A stretch of DNA of 64,000 nt, from NCBI GenBank assembly GCA_036736205.1, contig DAINMX010000002.1:1-64000 (forward strand). The letters are read 5' to 3'. The position numbers were made by a program, and so were the translations under genes. The stretch is from XYA12-FULL-58-9 sp001798605 (GTDB taxonomy: Bacteria > Myxococcota > XYA12-FULL-58-9). A model generated the notes under the pieces. That model searched no databases and had not been told where the DNA came from. It saw only the letters and a list, made by a program, of their open reading frames with translations. How positions within the stretch are numbered: position 1 is the stretch's first letter; every line of letters begins with the position of its first letter. Shown here piece after piece: positions 17,726-27,347 of this stretch.

Positions 17726-20700
17726 ATGGCAACTTTGACGCGTCTTTCTGTCGTGGCCGCACTGGCCCTGACATCCATCGCCTGTGAGCGCACTTCCAAA
17801 CCCCGAGACGAATGCGAAGTCAACGAGGACTGCAATGGCCAGTATTGCTTGCAGGGAGTGTGCGTCGAGTGCTCGGAGGACAAGCAGTGCGATAAGCATC
17901 GCATATGCGCCACCAACACCTGTGAGCTCCTCGGCGCTGAGCGCGAGAATCAGGCCCAGAACGCCCACGGCAACTGGCGCGGCACCCCTGGGCAACCAGG
18001 CTACGATCCCATCGACACGTGCACCATAAATGAGGACTGTTCCTTTGGCGAGCTCTGCAACCCCTTCACCGCCGGTTGTATCCGCGCCGTCGATTTTACC
18101 GAGACCTGCGACGACGGTACATGCTCAGAGACCGGCCCCAATGGCGAGACCCTCGCTTGCGAGCCACAGAGCGACACCTGTTATCCAGCCCCACGCTGCA
18201 CCACCGACCGGAACTGCGCCGGCTACGATGAGTTCGTCTGCGACCCTGGCAGCGGGGTGTGCCAGTTCCAACAGCGAGAGTGTACACCGCCAACGGCGAG
18301 CGAAACCCAACCATGTCCCTTCTCGCCGCGGCTAACCGACGAGTGCACGGTCCCTGGGCTTTTTTGCTCGCCCTTGGGCCGCTGCGTGCAGTGCACCTGC
18401 AACCTCGATTGTGATGCCAATGGTGGCTTGCCTGTTTGTTACGCTCCCACCGGCCGTTGTGTACGTGAGGACTTCTGCACACGCGCGGGCGAGTGTACCC
18501 CAGACAAATGTGACGGCCCGACCTGTTCCTGTGACCGACGCAACCAGATGTGCCAACCCTACTGCGATCAGGCGGACGACTGCGGCGACAACCAATACTG
18601 CGATACACTGGACAATGTCTGTCGACCCGAGGTTGAGCGCCCTTGCCTTACGGACTCCCTCGAGGGATCACCCAACAACGACCAGAGTAGCAGCGCCGCC
18701 GACTTGCCACTGCCCGCCATGGGTGAAAGCGTCGAGATCCCCGCCGATAGCGACCACGTCCTTTCCCTGTGCGACACCGATACCTACACCGATCACGACG
18801 ACTGGTATGCCTTGGATCTTTCGGCCGGTGACGCCATCCGTATCATCGGTAGCAGCAACGATGGCCTCATAGCCGTCATGACCGCCTTTGCCGCCGATGG
18901 ATTCACCGTCCTCGACACCGGTGCCATCAATCCTATCGTTGGAGATCTATTGCACATCACCGCCGGATTTGACGCGGTCTATTGGGTGCACATCGCCTCT
19001 GGCTACGATGTCGTCGCCGGCGTGCAGTCCACAGGCACGTATCGTTTGAGTGTGACCTTAACCCGCGGCCAGAGCTGCAGCGACGCCTTCGAGGTTAACC
19101 TTGGCCGCAACGACACCCCTGCCGTGGCCACCGTCCTCAACGACGAAACCGCAGGCATCCCCGCCGACTGCACGGGCACTCTCGGTGCTCAACAAATGAT
19201 TGAATGCAAGGACGGCGTTAACATGTGTCTCGGCGACGTCGACTACTATCTCATCAACGCGAGCGCCGGTGCCACCGTGTCCGCAACCATTGACAGTTTT
19301 AGCAACAACCTCGATCTGCACTTGTATGGTCCATTCGCTCACGGCGAGGTTCCATCCTTGTCACCACAAGCCGACTATTCCACCGGACCCGGCGTAAGCA
19401 GCGAAGCCGTCATGGCAGCGACCCGCGCCGCGGGCTCATTTCTGCTCCGGGTGAGCCGCACGAGCGGCGAGGCGAGTGTTTACAGCCTCGCCGTCGAAGT
19501 ACTGGCCGGACCCGTTTGCAGCGAAGACCGCTTCGATGACGAGTCGGGTGAGTCGGGCAGCACCGGCGACCCCGCCTCCATGTCGCCATTCATCGAAGAC
19601 CCCGCTAGCCTAAACGACACCCTTACCACCGCGACGTTCATTGATGTCGACCCGAGTTCGGCTGCAACACTCACGGTCGCCACGGATGAAACCACGCCTC
19701 TCACACTGTGCGGCGGGGACGTCGACTGGTTCCGACTCGGTGCCCAGGGGACCGACCGCCTCGTCAATGTCGATGCCGGCCTGCGAATCACCGGACACCT
19801 GACGGTGTCGAGCCTCGAGGAGGGCGACAAAGTGTTCGTGAGCGTCGGCAGCTCGAGTGAAGCGATGCAGCTCGACGAAGACGACTCCACGGCGTTCACC
19901 ATCTCGGTGACAAATGGTGGCCCCCTGTACCTGCGTGTCTACGGTGCACCGACAAACATCGGCGCGGTGGCCTACACCATTGAGATTGGGACGATCGCGC
20001 CCGAGTGCGCCCCCGACAACCGCGGCGATACCACAACATTGAGTAATGACGACCCCAACGATGCCTATGCGCTCATCGCCAGTGATGGTTGGCCCACGAT
20101 CTTGGGCGACCCTGCTCACGAAGAGACCGCCTTGTCGTTGTGTACCCGCCTCGACGGCACATCGTTGGTCCGCGACATCGATTGGTACACCATCGGTGTG
20201 CCAGCGGGCTCCGAGGTCGCCGCGACCGTGCACTACGATGCCAGCGAATCGGAAGCCAACCTGACGTTGTTCGCATCCTCCGTCCTCAACGCCACAAATC
20301 TCGACTCGCCGAACGAGATCCCCAACACCGGCCTGCTTGTCGAGAGCGTCGTCAACGGGCTCGGCACGGAGCGCGCCCGAGTCAACGCCACGGGGACCAT
20401 CTACATTCGCGTCGGCAACGAAAGCGGTTGGCCCATCTCCCATTACAGCCTCGAAGTGCGCCTGCTGCCCCTCGCTTGCACCGAGGACGAGCACGAACCC
20501 AACCAGTCCTGGGATCCAGGCGTTGCCATGCCGTTGTCGATGGCGAGTGTAGAGCCGCCTATCGAGACCGGCACCCTCGACGAGCTCAGCATCTGCACGG
20601 GTGCCGACCGGGATTGGTACACCGTGCCACTCGGCATTGGCGACGAGATCACCGCGACGTTGTTCTCCCATCCCACAGAGGGAGAGATCGATTTCTATCT

Positions 20701-21244
20701 GTACCGTCCCGGCCCCGCGGGCGTACAAGATCTGAACACCTTCATTACCCACAAGGCGGTCACATCGGAGGTCACAACCCTCAACCACAAAGTCGCCGCG
20801 AGCGGCCCCGTGGGCGACTATCTCCTGCAGGTCCGCCCCGAGGGATCCGGCCCCTTTGCCAACCGTTACGCCCTCGAAACCCGTGTCGCCCGCGAGTGCA
20901 TCGATGACAGCTTTGAGGATTTCTCCCTCCTCGTGCTCGGTAACCACTACCCGGAGCTGCAATTGTGTGGGGACGAGGATTGGTTCACCTTCGTCCCAAA
21001 CGGCGCCGGGGATGTCACCGTCTGCGCCCTCTTCTCCCACGCCGCGGGCAACATCGATCTGTTTGTCTACGACGAACTCGACCCGCCATCAATTATCCGT
21101 GGTGCGCAGAGCCTGACCGATGATGAGCGCGCCTCTTTCCAGGCTGTGGCAGACGTGAGCTACTACGTCCGCGTGTTCACGCCGACCCCGGTCAACACCG
21201 CCTACGAGCTGCATGTGCTGTGGGGCGACGTCCCCTGCCCATAA
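17726..21244 (+). CDS. Large secreted lipoprotein: Cys-rich EGF/Dickkopf-like region plus about six pre-peptidase C-terminal-like domains
   Basis: 1172 residues from ATG 17726 (GTGAGG just upstream). Lipobox LALTSIACERTS. Residues 25-310 are Cys-rich with many repeats of the C-x-x-N/D-x-D-C kind (ECEVNEDCNGQYC, CTINEDCSFGELC, CTTDRNCAGY), probably disulfide-bonded. The remainder holds about six PPC-like beta-sandwiches, each marked by an Asp-x-Asp-Trp/Tyr-Tyr/Phe motif: DDWYALDLSAGD, DVDYYLINASAG, DVDWFRLGAQG, DIDWYTIGVPAG, DRDWYTVPLGIG and DEDWFTFVPNGAG. PPC domains are usually appended to secreted hydrolases, but no catalytic domain is present here. Third gene of the lipoprotein cluster. 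Confidence 0.88.
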   Translation: MATLTRLSVVAALALTSIACERTSKPRDECEVNEDCNGQYCLQGVCVECSEDKQCDKHRICATNTCELLGAERENQAQNAHGNWRGTPGQPGYDPIDTCTINEDCSFGELCNPFTAGCIRAVDFTETCDDGTCSETGPNGETLACEPQSDTCYPAPRCTTDRNCAGYDEFVCDPGSGVCQFQQRECTPPTASETQPCPFSPRLTDECTVPGLFCSPLGRCVQCTCNLDCDANGGLPVCYAPTGRCVREDFCTRAGECTPDKCDGPTCSCDRRNQMCQPYCDQADDCGDNQYCDTLDNVCRPEVERPCLTDSLEGSPNNDQSSSAADLPLPAMGESVEIPADSDHVLSLCDTDTYTDHDDWYALDLSAGDAIRIIGSSNDGLIAVMTAFAADGFTVLDTGAINPIVGDLLHITAGFDAVYWVHIASGYDVVAGVQSTGTYRLSVTLTRGQSCSDAFEVNLGRNDTPAVATVLNDETAGIPADCTGTLGAQQMIECKDGVNMCLGDVDYYLINASAGATVSATIDSFSNNLDLHLYGPFAHGEVPSLSPQADYSTGPGVSSEAVMAATRAAGSFLLRVSRTSGEASVYSLAVEVLAGPVCSEDRFDDESGESGSTGDPASMSPFIEDPASLNDTLTTATFIDVDPSSAATLTVATDETTPLTLCGGDVDWFRLGAQGTDRLVNVDAGLRITGHLTVSSLEEGDKVFVSVGSSSEAMQLDEDDSTAFTISVTNGGPLYLRVYGAPTNIGAVAYTIEIGTIAPECAPDNRGDTTTLSNDDPNDAYALIASDGWPTILGDPAHEETALSLCTRLDGTSLVRDIDWYTIGVPAGSEVAATVHYDASESEANLTLFASSVLNATNLDSPNEIPNTGLLVESVVNGLGTERARVNATGTIYIRVGNESGWPISHYSLEVRLLPLACTEDEHEPNQSWDPGVAMPLSMASVEPPIETGTLDELSICTGADRDWYTVPLGIGDEITATLFSHPTEGEIDFYLYRPGPAGVQDLNTFITHKAVTSEVTTLNHKVAASGPVGDYLLQVRPEGSGPFANRYALETRVARECIDDSFEDFSLLVLGNHYPELQLCGDEDWFTFVPNGAGDVTVCALFSHAAGNIDLFVYDELDPPSIIRGAQSLTDDERASFQAVADVSYYVRVFTPTPVNTAYELHVLWGDVPCP

Positions 21245-21429
21245 CCCAAGGCAATGGCCTGCATGAGAGCGTGGCGAAGTTGTTTGGATCGAATCTCCCA
21301 GATTGCCCATGTCTCTCTCCGGGAATAGGCAAATCACATCTCGGACACAGGAACCCTCGTCCGCCCCATCATTGCGACACAGGGCAACCCTATTTTGATA
21401 ACCGGATTGACCAGATTGATCGATGCCTG

Positions 21430-21459
21430 TTGCCCGTATGCGGCACGCCGTCCTATAGT
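21430..21459 (+). promoter_or_regulatory. Candidate sigma-70-type promoter of the ftsEX operon
   Basis: TTGCCC at 21430-21435 and TATAGT at 21454-21459 are 18 nt apart. The predicted transcript would begin about 5 nt before the ftsE ATG at 21471, and no Shine-Dalgarno precedes that ATG, which suggests a leaderless or very short-leader mRNA. Motif match only. Confidence 0.4.
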
Positions 21460-21470
21460 CTCACCGACTC

Positions 21471-22127
21471 ATGATTCAATTGTTCCATGTCTACAAGACC
21501 TTCAGTGGCGACCAGCAAGCGTTGGTGGACATTACGATGGAGATCGAGAAAGGTGAGTTCGTGTACCTTGCCGGTGCATCTGGAGCGGGTAAATCAACGC
21601 TGCTCAAACTGATGTTCTGCGCTCTGCGTCCCACTCGCGGTCAGCTGCTGGTCAACGGTCGCAATGTCGCCCGATTGGGAACCAAGGCCATTGCCTACCT
21701 GCGACGTAACATTGGCGTGGTCTTCCAAGACTTCAAGCTGCTCCCTCGCCTCACGGTGGAAGAGAACGTGGCCATCGCCCGCGAGATCACCGGAGCTCCC
21801 CGTCGGGATATTCGCAGACAGACGTACTCGATTCTCAAAGAGGTGGGGCTCGCGCACAAACTGCATCAGCTACCACCCCGACTTTCTGGTGGAGAGCAAC
21901 AACGGGTAGCCATCGCTCGAGCTCTCGTCAATGAGCCACAGATCCTCCTCGCTGACGAACCCACGGGCAACCTCGATGAGGAACGTTCCGCAGAGATCAT
22001 GGGCCTGCTGGAACAGGCAAACAATCGCGGTACAACTGTCGTCGTCGCCACCCACGATCGCAACCTTCTCGAGTCGGCGAATCGGCGAGTCATCACCCTG
22101 GAAGATGGCCGCGTGGCGGAACGATGA
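21471..22127 (+). CDS. ftsE: Cell division ATP-binding protein FtsE
   Basis: 218 residues, typical FtsE size. ABC ATPase motifs: Walker [11 protein letters not shown]-loop in [18 protein letters not shown], signature [15 protein letters not shown], Walker [13 protein letters not shown] and the H-loop in VVVATHDRN. With FtsX it forms the type VII ABC complex that transmits ATP-driven conformational change across the membrane to activate peptidoglycan hydrolases at the division site. It overlaps ftsX by ATGA. No ribosome binding site is seen before its ATG. Confidence 0.97.
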   Translation: MIQLFHVYKTFSGDQQALVDITMEIEKGEFVYLAGASGAGKSTLLKLMFCALRPTRGQLLVNGRNVARLGTKAIAYLRRNIGVVFQDFKLLPRLTVEENVAIAREITGAPRRDIRRQTYSILKEVGLAHKLHQLPPRLSGGEQQRVAIARALVNEPQILLADEPTGNLDEERSAEIMGLLEQANNRGTTVVVATHDRNLLESANRRVITLEDGRVAER

Positions 22128-23029
22128 TGCGGCGGCTTTTCTACTTCGCGGGCAAAGGTTTCCGATCTGTCCGGGATTCTCCCGGAATCAGCCTCCTCAC
22201 TGCCGGAACCGTCGGGGCCACTCTATTCGTCGCGGGACTGTACGTGATGGCACTGCAGAACCTGGAAGGATTGGCGCTCATCTGGGGCCGGACAGCAACA
22301 TTGACCGCCTACATCGACGACGCCGTTCCTCCAGAAGGTCGCGAACCTTTGCGGGCCAGACTCGAAGCATTCGAACAAGTCGAGCATGCAGTTCTCGTCA
22401 GCCCGATCGAGGCGCTGGAGCGCTTCAAAGCACGAGGGGCGTCTGCGGCTGCCCTCGTTGAGGGCGTCTCGGAAGAGATTCTACCCGCCTCCATTGAGCT
22501 TCAACTCGAAGGCGGGTTCGCGGATCTCACCGCCGTCGAAAAGCTCGCCTTGCAGACTCGCGAATTGCCAGGAGTAACAGACGTCGACTACGGGCAGCAG
22601 GAGCTAGAACGCCTGCAAACCCTCCTCGATCTGTTGCGAATGGGGGGACTCATTGCTGGAATCCTCATCGCGATTGCGACCGCGTTCATCGTCTCCAACA
22701 CCATTCGCCTCACGGTATATGCTCGTCGCGACGAGATCATCATTCTGCGACTCGTCGGTGCCACCAACGGCTTCATTCGCACACCTTATCTTTTCGAAGG
22801 TCTGATCTGGGGACTTGCTGGTGGGGGCGCGTCTGCGTTGATGATGTGGCTCGCGGATGTTAGTCTTGCTCCGCAGATCAGCATTGCAGTCGCCAATGTC
22901 GTTGGCGGTCTCAATATTCATCTTTTCAATCTCGAGGTTGCGGGAATTCTAGTTGTTGCGGGCGTGTTCCTCGGTGTGTTTGGCAGCGGCCTGGCGGTTG
23001 GACGGTTCATTGACCAGGAGACCTCGTGA
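22124..23029 (+). CDS. ftsX: Cell division protein FtsX (permease-like)
   Basis: 301 residues. Four membrane helices: one near residues 22-45, then three in the C-terminal half (about 170-195, 220-245 and 267-290). The extracytoplasmic loop (about 50-165) is the region that contacts EnvC-type activators. The cytoplasmic motif [29 protein letters not shown] is a family hallmark. It overlaps ftsE upstream (ATGA) and the EnvC-like gene downstream (GTGA), so the complex is made in step. Confidence 0.95.
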   Translation: MMRRLFYFAGKGFRSVRDSPGISLLTAGTVGATLFVAGLYVMALQNLEGLALIWGRTATLTAYIDDAVPPEGREPLRARLEAFEQVEHAVLVSPIEALERFKARGASAAALVEGVSEEILPASIELQLEGGFADLTAVEKLALQTRELPGVTDVDYGQQELERLQTLLDLLRMGGLIAGILIAIATAFIVSNTIRLTVYARRDEIIILRLVGATNGFIRTPYLFEGLIWGLAGGGASALMMWLADVSLAPQISIAVANVVGGLNIHLFNLEVAGILVVAGVFLGVFGSGLAVGRFIDQETS

Positions 23030-24042
23030 CTCTCTGGCTCCTCATTCTCATCGCGGCGACGTCAAACGAGCGCTCTATCATGGGGGAGCTTGAGCACATC
23101 GACAGGACCCTTGCGAAGGCCGAGACCCGCTTGGCAGAGATTGCCGCAGAGCACGGCGGCGCCGAGAAAGAACTCGCTCATCTCGAAGCCGAGCTCGCCT
23201 CGACACGACTGCGAAAAGGCGAGGCCTTGGAACAATTTCGCCGAAGAGTACGTGCTCTCGCTCGCATGCCCGCGGGTGCCCGGCTCGCTCTGTTGGGCGG
23301 TTCTCGCTCATTGTCTGACTATCTGGAAACCACCCGAGTGCTCCGCTGGGTCGCGACTCACGATCGGGATCTGCACCAACACTACATCACGGAGGCCAAC
23401 AAGCTACAGAACCTCGAGACCGCCATGCGGCGCAGACGGGACCGCCTGCAGACGCTCGAGGACGAACAACGCACAGCGCGGGATCTCCTCGCAGCCCAAC
23501 GCCAACAACGTTTTGCGCTGGCCGAATCCATCATCAACCGCCATGACATAGCCGCGCGCGTGGCCGTGGAGAAGACCAAAGCCGGTCGCGAACTCGCACA
23601 ATTGGTGCGCAAGCTCAATCCTGCAGGTACGCAAAGTGGAAATTTCGCAAACAACAAGAGACGCTTTCCCTGGCCGGCCGCAGGTCTCGTTGACGTGGGC
23701 TTTGGCCAAGTCGTCGACCATGGCAGCGGCTCAACCACCACTCACAACGGTCTCGACATCCGCGCCGCTGCGGGGGCACAGGTGCAAGCGATAGCCAAGG
23801 GGCGGGTGGTCTTTGCCGATTGGTTGCGTGGTTACGGCAGAGTCGTCATCATCGACCACGGCAATAAATACCATACTCTCTGTGCCCACTTGGCAGAAAT
23901 CACCGTTGCCACTGGCGACGTGGTCGAAACCAGCACGCCTATCGGAACTGTGGGGGACACCGGTTCGCTTCGAGGAACTGTTCTCTACTTCGAAATTCGC
24001 CACGGCGGAACACCCATCAATCCATCCGAGTGGCTGCGGTAA
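23026..24042 (+). CDS. envC: EnvC-like murein hydrolase activator (degenerate LytM/M23 domain)
   Basis: 338 residues starting at GTG 23026, overlapping the ftsX stop. A short signal sequence (LWLLILIAATS) is followed by a long coiled coil (about 20-190) and a LytM/M23 domain (about 220-338). The domain keeps the HNGLD motif but has VLYFEIRHGG where active M23 peptidases have H-x-H-F-E-I-R, so the zinc-binding HxH is lost. Loss of zinc ligands is the mark of EnvC/NlpD-type activators, which switch on amidases rather than cut peptidoglycan. Position after ftsEX is the classical arrangement. Confidence 0.92.
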   Translation: MTLWLLILIAATSNERSIMGELEHIDRTLAKAETRLAEIAAEHGGAEKELAHLEAELASTRLRKGEALEQFRRRVRALARMPAGARLALLGGSRSLSDYLETTRVLRWVATHDRDLHQHYITEANKLQNLETAMRRRRDRLQTLEDEQRTARDLLAAQRQQRFALAESIINRHDIAARVAVEKTKAGRELAQLVRKLNPAGTQSGNFANNKRRFPWPAAGLVDVGFGQVVDHGSGSTTTHNGLDIRAAAGAQVQAIAKGRVVFADWLRGYGRVVIIDHGNKYHTLCAHLAEITVATGDVVETSTPIGTVGDTGSLRGTVLYFEIRHGGTPINPSEWLR

Positions 24043-24058
24043 ACAATGGGAGCATAGG

Positions 24059-25192
24059 ATGAAAGCTGTTTGGCGGGCGTTCCACAAGGGAGGGTGGCTT
24101 GTCGCCGGGTTGGTTTTGGGCAGCACCATCTCAACCGCGGTGGCCAATGACCGGGTGGAGACCCTGTATCGCAAGTTAGAAGTGCTCGCGGAGGTTTTGG
24201 GTCAAATCGAAAACCACTACGTCGACTCGATATCCCCACAAGATCTCGTTTATGGTGCCGCGCGCGGCGCTGTGGCGGAGCTCGACGACCACTCCGCATT
24301 CTTTACACCTGAAGAATACCGCGAGCTCATTGACGTCACCGAAGGTGAGTACGCGGGAATCGGCGTCGAGTTGTCCACCCGTGACAATGCCATCGAGGTT
24401 GTCGCCGTCTTCGACGGCTCTCCCGCACAGCGAGCAGGGATGCAAGTCGGCTCCAGAATCCTGCGTGTTGATGACGAGACCTTTGATGGCCGAAACATTG
24501 AGGCCGTTCACGCAAGCCTGCGCGGAGCGCCGGGAACCAAGGTAGTGCTCACCGTCCTCGCCCCTGATCGAGACGACCCCTGGACTTTTACCCTCGTTCG
24601 TCGCTGGATTCGAGTCGCCCCCATTGAAGCACGCCCTGTGCTCCCTGGCGTGGAGTACGTTCACATCAAGAGTTTTGCCCGGCGGATCGCCACCGATCTG
24701 GACGCGCAACTCGCGCGACGGCCCCCCAAGAGTGGCCTTGTCATCGACCTGCGCGGGAACCCCGGTGGCCTGTTCGACGAGGCCATTGCCGTGAGTGACC
24801 TCTTCCTCAGTGAAGGGCCGATTGTCTCCGTCACGGGCAAGAGCGGTCGCGTTATCGAGCAACATGCCGCCCACGAACGTGGGACTCAGCCCAACTATCC
24901 CATCGCCATACTCATCGACAACGGCAGCGCCTCAGCCGCTGAGATCGTCGCAGGTGCCTTGCACGACCGCGGTCGCGCTCGCCTATTCGGTGAACGCTCA
25001 TACGGGAAAGGCTCGGTCCAAAGCATTCTCGACCTCTCGGACGGCTCAGGGCTCAAGCTCACCGTCGCCAGATATTTCACTCCATCGGGCCAGCAGATCG
25101 ATAGCAAGGGTATCGAACCTGACGATGCTGTACCTGCGCAGCAGAACTCCGATACCGTCCTCGACGCTGCCCTCGACTGGCTCTCTGACTGA
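24059..25192 (+). CDS. ctpA: Carboxyl-terminal processing protease (S41 family)
   Basis: 377 residues from ATG 24059 with GGGAG 6 nt upstream. An N-terminal signal anchor (WLVAGLVLGSTISTAVA), then the S41 N-terminal region (YVDSISPQDLVYGAARGAVAELDDHSAFF), a PDZ domain (about 85-165: YAGIGVELS ... GSRILRVDDETF) and the protease core. The Ser/Lys dyad is Ser292 in NGSASAAE and Lys317 in SYGKGSVQ, with the expected 25-residue spacing. It acts in the periplasm on protein C-termini. Encoded 16 nt after the EnvC-like gene, it probably tunes peptidoglycan hydrolases or their activators. Confidence 0.96.
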   Translation: MKAVWRAFHKGGWLVAGLVLGSTISTAVANDRVETLYRKLEVLAEVLGQIENHYVDSISPQDLVYGAARGAVAELDDHSAFFTPEEYRELIDVTEGEYAGIGVELSTRDNAIEVVAVFDGSPAQRAGMQVGSRILRVDDETFDGRNIEAVHASLRGAPGTKVVLTVLAPDRDDPWTFTLVRRWIRVAPIEARPVLPGVEYVHIKSFARRIATDLDAQLARRPPKSGLVIDLRGNPGGLFDEAIAVSDLFLSEGPIVSVTGKSGRVIEQHAAHERGTQPNYPIAILIDNGSASAAEIVAGALHDRGRARLFGERSYGKGSVQSILDLSDGSGLKLTVARYFTPSGQQIDSKGIEPDDAVPAQQNSDTVLDAALDWLSD

Positions 25193-25200
25193 AGCGCCGA

Positions 25201-25644
25201 TCAGTTTGTTCTGAAAACTGATCGCCTGTCGCTCGGCAAATCCCCCACTGCATCGTCTGCAGCCTCGACGCCACCATTGACCTGATAGAGATAGCAAGCG
25301 TTGGACAACAAAGACGACGTCGCCGTTACTCGCGCTTGCATGCCACTTGGCTCAAAGATCACGTTCGCCTGAGCTGTTGCGGTACACCCGGCTTCGTTAG
25401 GGGTGAGGCAGGACGGACTGGGCGAGCCGAGACAAGTGAGGCTGATCTCCCTGGCGGCTGCACTCGGATCAGCAACCTCATGGCTGAACGCCAACAAACC
25501 CTGCACATCTACCGAAATGGCCACGGAGCCGTTCGGCGGATAGAAGTCGACTGACATAACCTCGGGAACAGTTATGTCGGGCTCGCCACAGGCGACTCCC
25601 AGCGCCATTAATATAACAACGCAGCTCAGGGATCGTTTTGCCAT
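25201..25644 (-). CDS. Small lipoprotein with Ig-like fold
   Basis: 147 residues. Signal peptide and lipobox read VVILMALGVACGEPD. The mature part resembles a single bacterial Ig-like (Big_5-type) domain: VMSVDFYPPNGSVAISVDVQ, LLAFSHEVADPS, and LLSNACYLYQVN. It contains four to five Cys that may pair. The gene converges on ctpA with 8 nt between stops, and lies 51 nt downstream of the TPR lipoprotein gene, so the two are probably one transcript. Function unknown. Confidence 0.75.
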   Translation of the reverse strand: MAKRSLSCVVILMALGVACGEPDITVPEVMSVDFYPPNGSVAISVDVQGLLAFSHEVADPSAAAREISLTCLGSPSPSCLTPNEAGCTATAQANVIFEPSGMQARVTATSSLLSNACYLYQVNGGVEAADDAVGDLPSDRRSVFRTN

Positions 25645-25695
25645 AGCTGGTAGATATCCTCCGCCGCCACTGTGTTCAAGATGATTGTCGATCTC

Positions 25696-27018
25696 TCAGG
25701 AGTGCTCTTCGAGACTCGCCAGAATGGCCGCGGCACCGGGGTGATCCGGTGCTACCTCCAAAAGGCGCTCTATGGTTTCCTCGGTACGCCGGCGCGCAGC
25801 ACGGCGTTCGTCTTCGGTGGGTGCGCCCAAGGCCAATTGAGCTTCAATCGAAGCGAGCTCGAGGAGGAGAGGGACGCTCTGGCCGGAGATGGCAACGCCT
25901 GCCTCGGCGGCCCTCCGTGCCGCGGTGGCGCGTCCCAGGCGTCGTTCGCTACGCGCCAACAACAGGTAGTGCTCTGCCACGGCAGGTTCGAGTCGAGTGA
26001 GATCCACGTACGTATCCCGGGCAGTCTGGAAATCCTGGGTCTGGGTGGATGTCGAAGCAAGCACACGTGCCACGTCGACGTCAAATGGATCACGTCGATG
26101 TGCCTCACCCAGAGCGGCGGCCGCTTCGTTGGCCCTCTCGCCCGCATGCCTTGCCATACCAAGAATTCGCCATGGTTCGGGATCGAGAGGACTCAGCTCG
26201 GCAGCCACTTCGAGTCGATTGACCGCCTCGGTCTCGAGTCCACGGTGCAATGCCACCAGCGCTGCAACTTTGAGCACCCGCGGGTGTGGTACCTCCTCCA
26301 CCAAGGCTTGCGCACGTACCAGGGCCGTCGTTTCGGGGGTCCCCTTTTCCAATCCAACCAAAATGTCTTGGAGCGTGCGCTCAACGCCTGGGTTGAGCTT
26401 TGGCTCTGCACCGTCGATGGCCGTGCCCAGAATCCGGCGAGCCTTGTTGATCTCTTCAGGCGTCACATCGAGCGCGAGAACACCACGCAGCACCGCAACG
26501 GCCTCAGCGTACTCTTCGCCATCAACCAAGACCCGCGCCATAGCCAGTCTCACGTCTACTCGCGCGGGTGCGAGTCCCGCCGCCCTTTCCAGATATGACA
26601 GTGCGTCGACATTGCCAGCGTTGAGGGCAACCAGCCCACGACGGTATTCAATCTCAGCGTGATACGCCGGGGGAGACAGTTCCAGAGCGCGCGCCAGAGC
26701 AATGTCAGCATCGCGGGAGCGGCCTGCCACAGCAGCGCGCATCCCCTCGATATACAGAACGACGGGCTCCGACACTTTGCATCTCGAGACCTTTGCCGCC
26801 GGATCACCGACACCGCCGAGTTGGTGCCAGATCTCGACGAACTCTGTTGCCACCCTCACATCACGGGGGTTCTCGCACACAGCTTCGGCAAAAGCCTCGT
26901 AGGCCTCAACTGCCCGCCCTTCACGGGCGAGAACCTCTCCACGCTCGATGGCACTTGACGGCAACAAATGGCCGCATGCCGAAATGGCCAGCAAACCCAT
27001 CCAAGATAGATACCGCAT
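25696..27018 (-). CDS. TPR-repeat lipoprotein
   Basis: 440 residues with lipobox GLLAISACGH. The rest is alpha-helical with about eight to ten tetratricopeptide-like units, for example GEVLAREGRAVEAYEAFAEA, RRGLVALNAGNVDALSYLERA, VLVDGEEYAEAVAVLRGVL, WRILGMARHAGERANEAAAALG and LLLARSERRLGRATAARRAA. TPR lipoproteins usually organise envelope complexes. ATG 27018 is followed by a clear signal sequence. It lies upstream of and co-directional with the small Ig-like lipoprotein gene. Confidence 0.85.
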   Translation of the reverse strand: MRYLSWMGLLAISACGHLLPSSAIERGEVLAREGRAVEAYEAFAEAVCENPRDVRVATEFVEIWHQLGGVGDPAAKVSRCKVSEPVVLYIEGMRAAVAGRSRDADIALARALELSPPAYHAEIEYRRGLVALNAGNVDALSYLERAAGLAPARVDVRLAMARVLVDGEEYAEAVAVLRGVLALDVTPEEINKARRILGTAIDGAEPKLNPGVERTLQDILVGLEKGTPETTALVRAQALVEEVPHPRVLKVAALVALHRGLETEAVNRLEVAAELSPLDPEPWRILGMARHAGERANEAAAALGEAHRRDPFDVDVARVLASTSTQTQDFQTARDTYVDLTRLEPAVAEHYLLLARSERRLGRATAARRAAEAGVAISGQSVPLLLELASIEAQLALGAPTEDERRAARRRTEETIERLLEVAPDHPGAAAILASLEEHS

Positions 27019-27078
27019 CGTCAGTAACTAGCAGCTCCCCTGCGCCTTGACCATCCGCTGAAAACACGGACGGAGACC

Positions 27079-27095
27079 AAGAAGCCTTCGGCCAC
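27079..27095. repeat. 17-bp direct repeat, copy 1 of 2
   Basis: AAGAAGCCTTCGGCCAC occurs exactly here and again at 27316-27332, 237 nt apart. Both copies encode the same GFxxAEG-like residues on the minus strand, so they may be coding repeats rather than insertion marks. Confidence 0.7.
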
Positions 27096-27315
27096 GAAAC
27101 CTCCCGCTGGGGGCACCGGCCAGCGCGTATGGGTCTGGCTGAATCCAGGACCCGTGTTCAGATATACCTTCCAATAGTCGCCGCCAACGTCTCTCCAGAC
27201 CGTTTCGATGTGCGAGAAATCACCCGTCTGGACCAAATCGCGGAGATCATCGCCGTTGATATCCATGGTGCGCCAAAATTCGGCATTCAGCGACCACCCT
27301 ACGGCAAAGACGGCA

Positions 27316-27332
27316 AAGAAGCCTTCGGCCAC
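27316..27332. repeat. 17-bp direct repeat, copy 2 of 2
   Basis: Exact second copy of the sequence at 27079-27095, at the 5' end of the VCBS fragment. Confidence 0.7.
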
Positions 27333-27347
27333 TGTGGCTTCATGCTT

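Larger units (their letters stand above)
27021..27332 (-). pseudogene. Fragment of a VCBS/FG-GAP repeat (SpvB/Rhs-associated type) protein
   Basis: A 103-residue open stretch whose core, MDINGDDLRDLV followed by DYWKVYLNTGPGFSQ, matches the VCBS/FG-GAP repeats found in SpvB, Tc-toxin and Rhs-associated proteins, which are normally many hundreds of residues long. There is no signal peptide, no good ribosome binding site before GTG 27332, and only one repeat remains. A 17-bp direct repeat flanks or lies within its ends (27079-27095 and 27316-27332). I read it as a relic of a larger gene at the edge of an accessory island. Confidence 0.55.

Noticed and set aside
19610..21040. 476-codon open frame on the minus strand
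   Set aside because: Antisense to the PPC lipoprotein gene. Its translation is Gly/Arg/Val-rich without domains, whereas the plus-strand frame has clear motifs. GC-rich genes commonly leave such open antisense frames.
25672..26598. 308-codon open frame on the plus strand
   Set aside because: Antisense to the TPR lipoprotein, whose minus-strand frame shows regular helical repeats and a lipobox.
27079..27332. Possible insertion-sequence ends (17-bp direct repeats)
   Set aside because: No transposase or inverted repeats; the repeats encode similar residues within the VCBS fragment and are more likely coding repeats.
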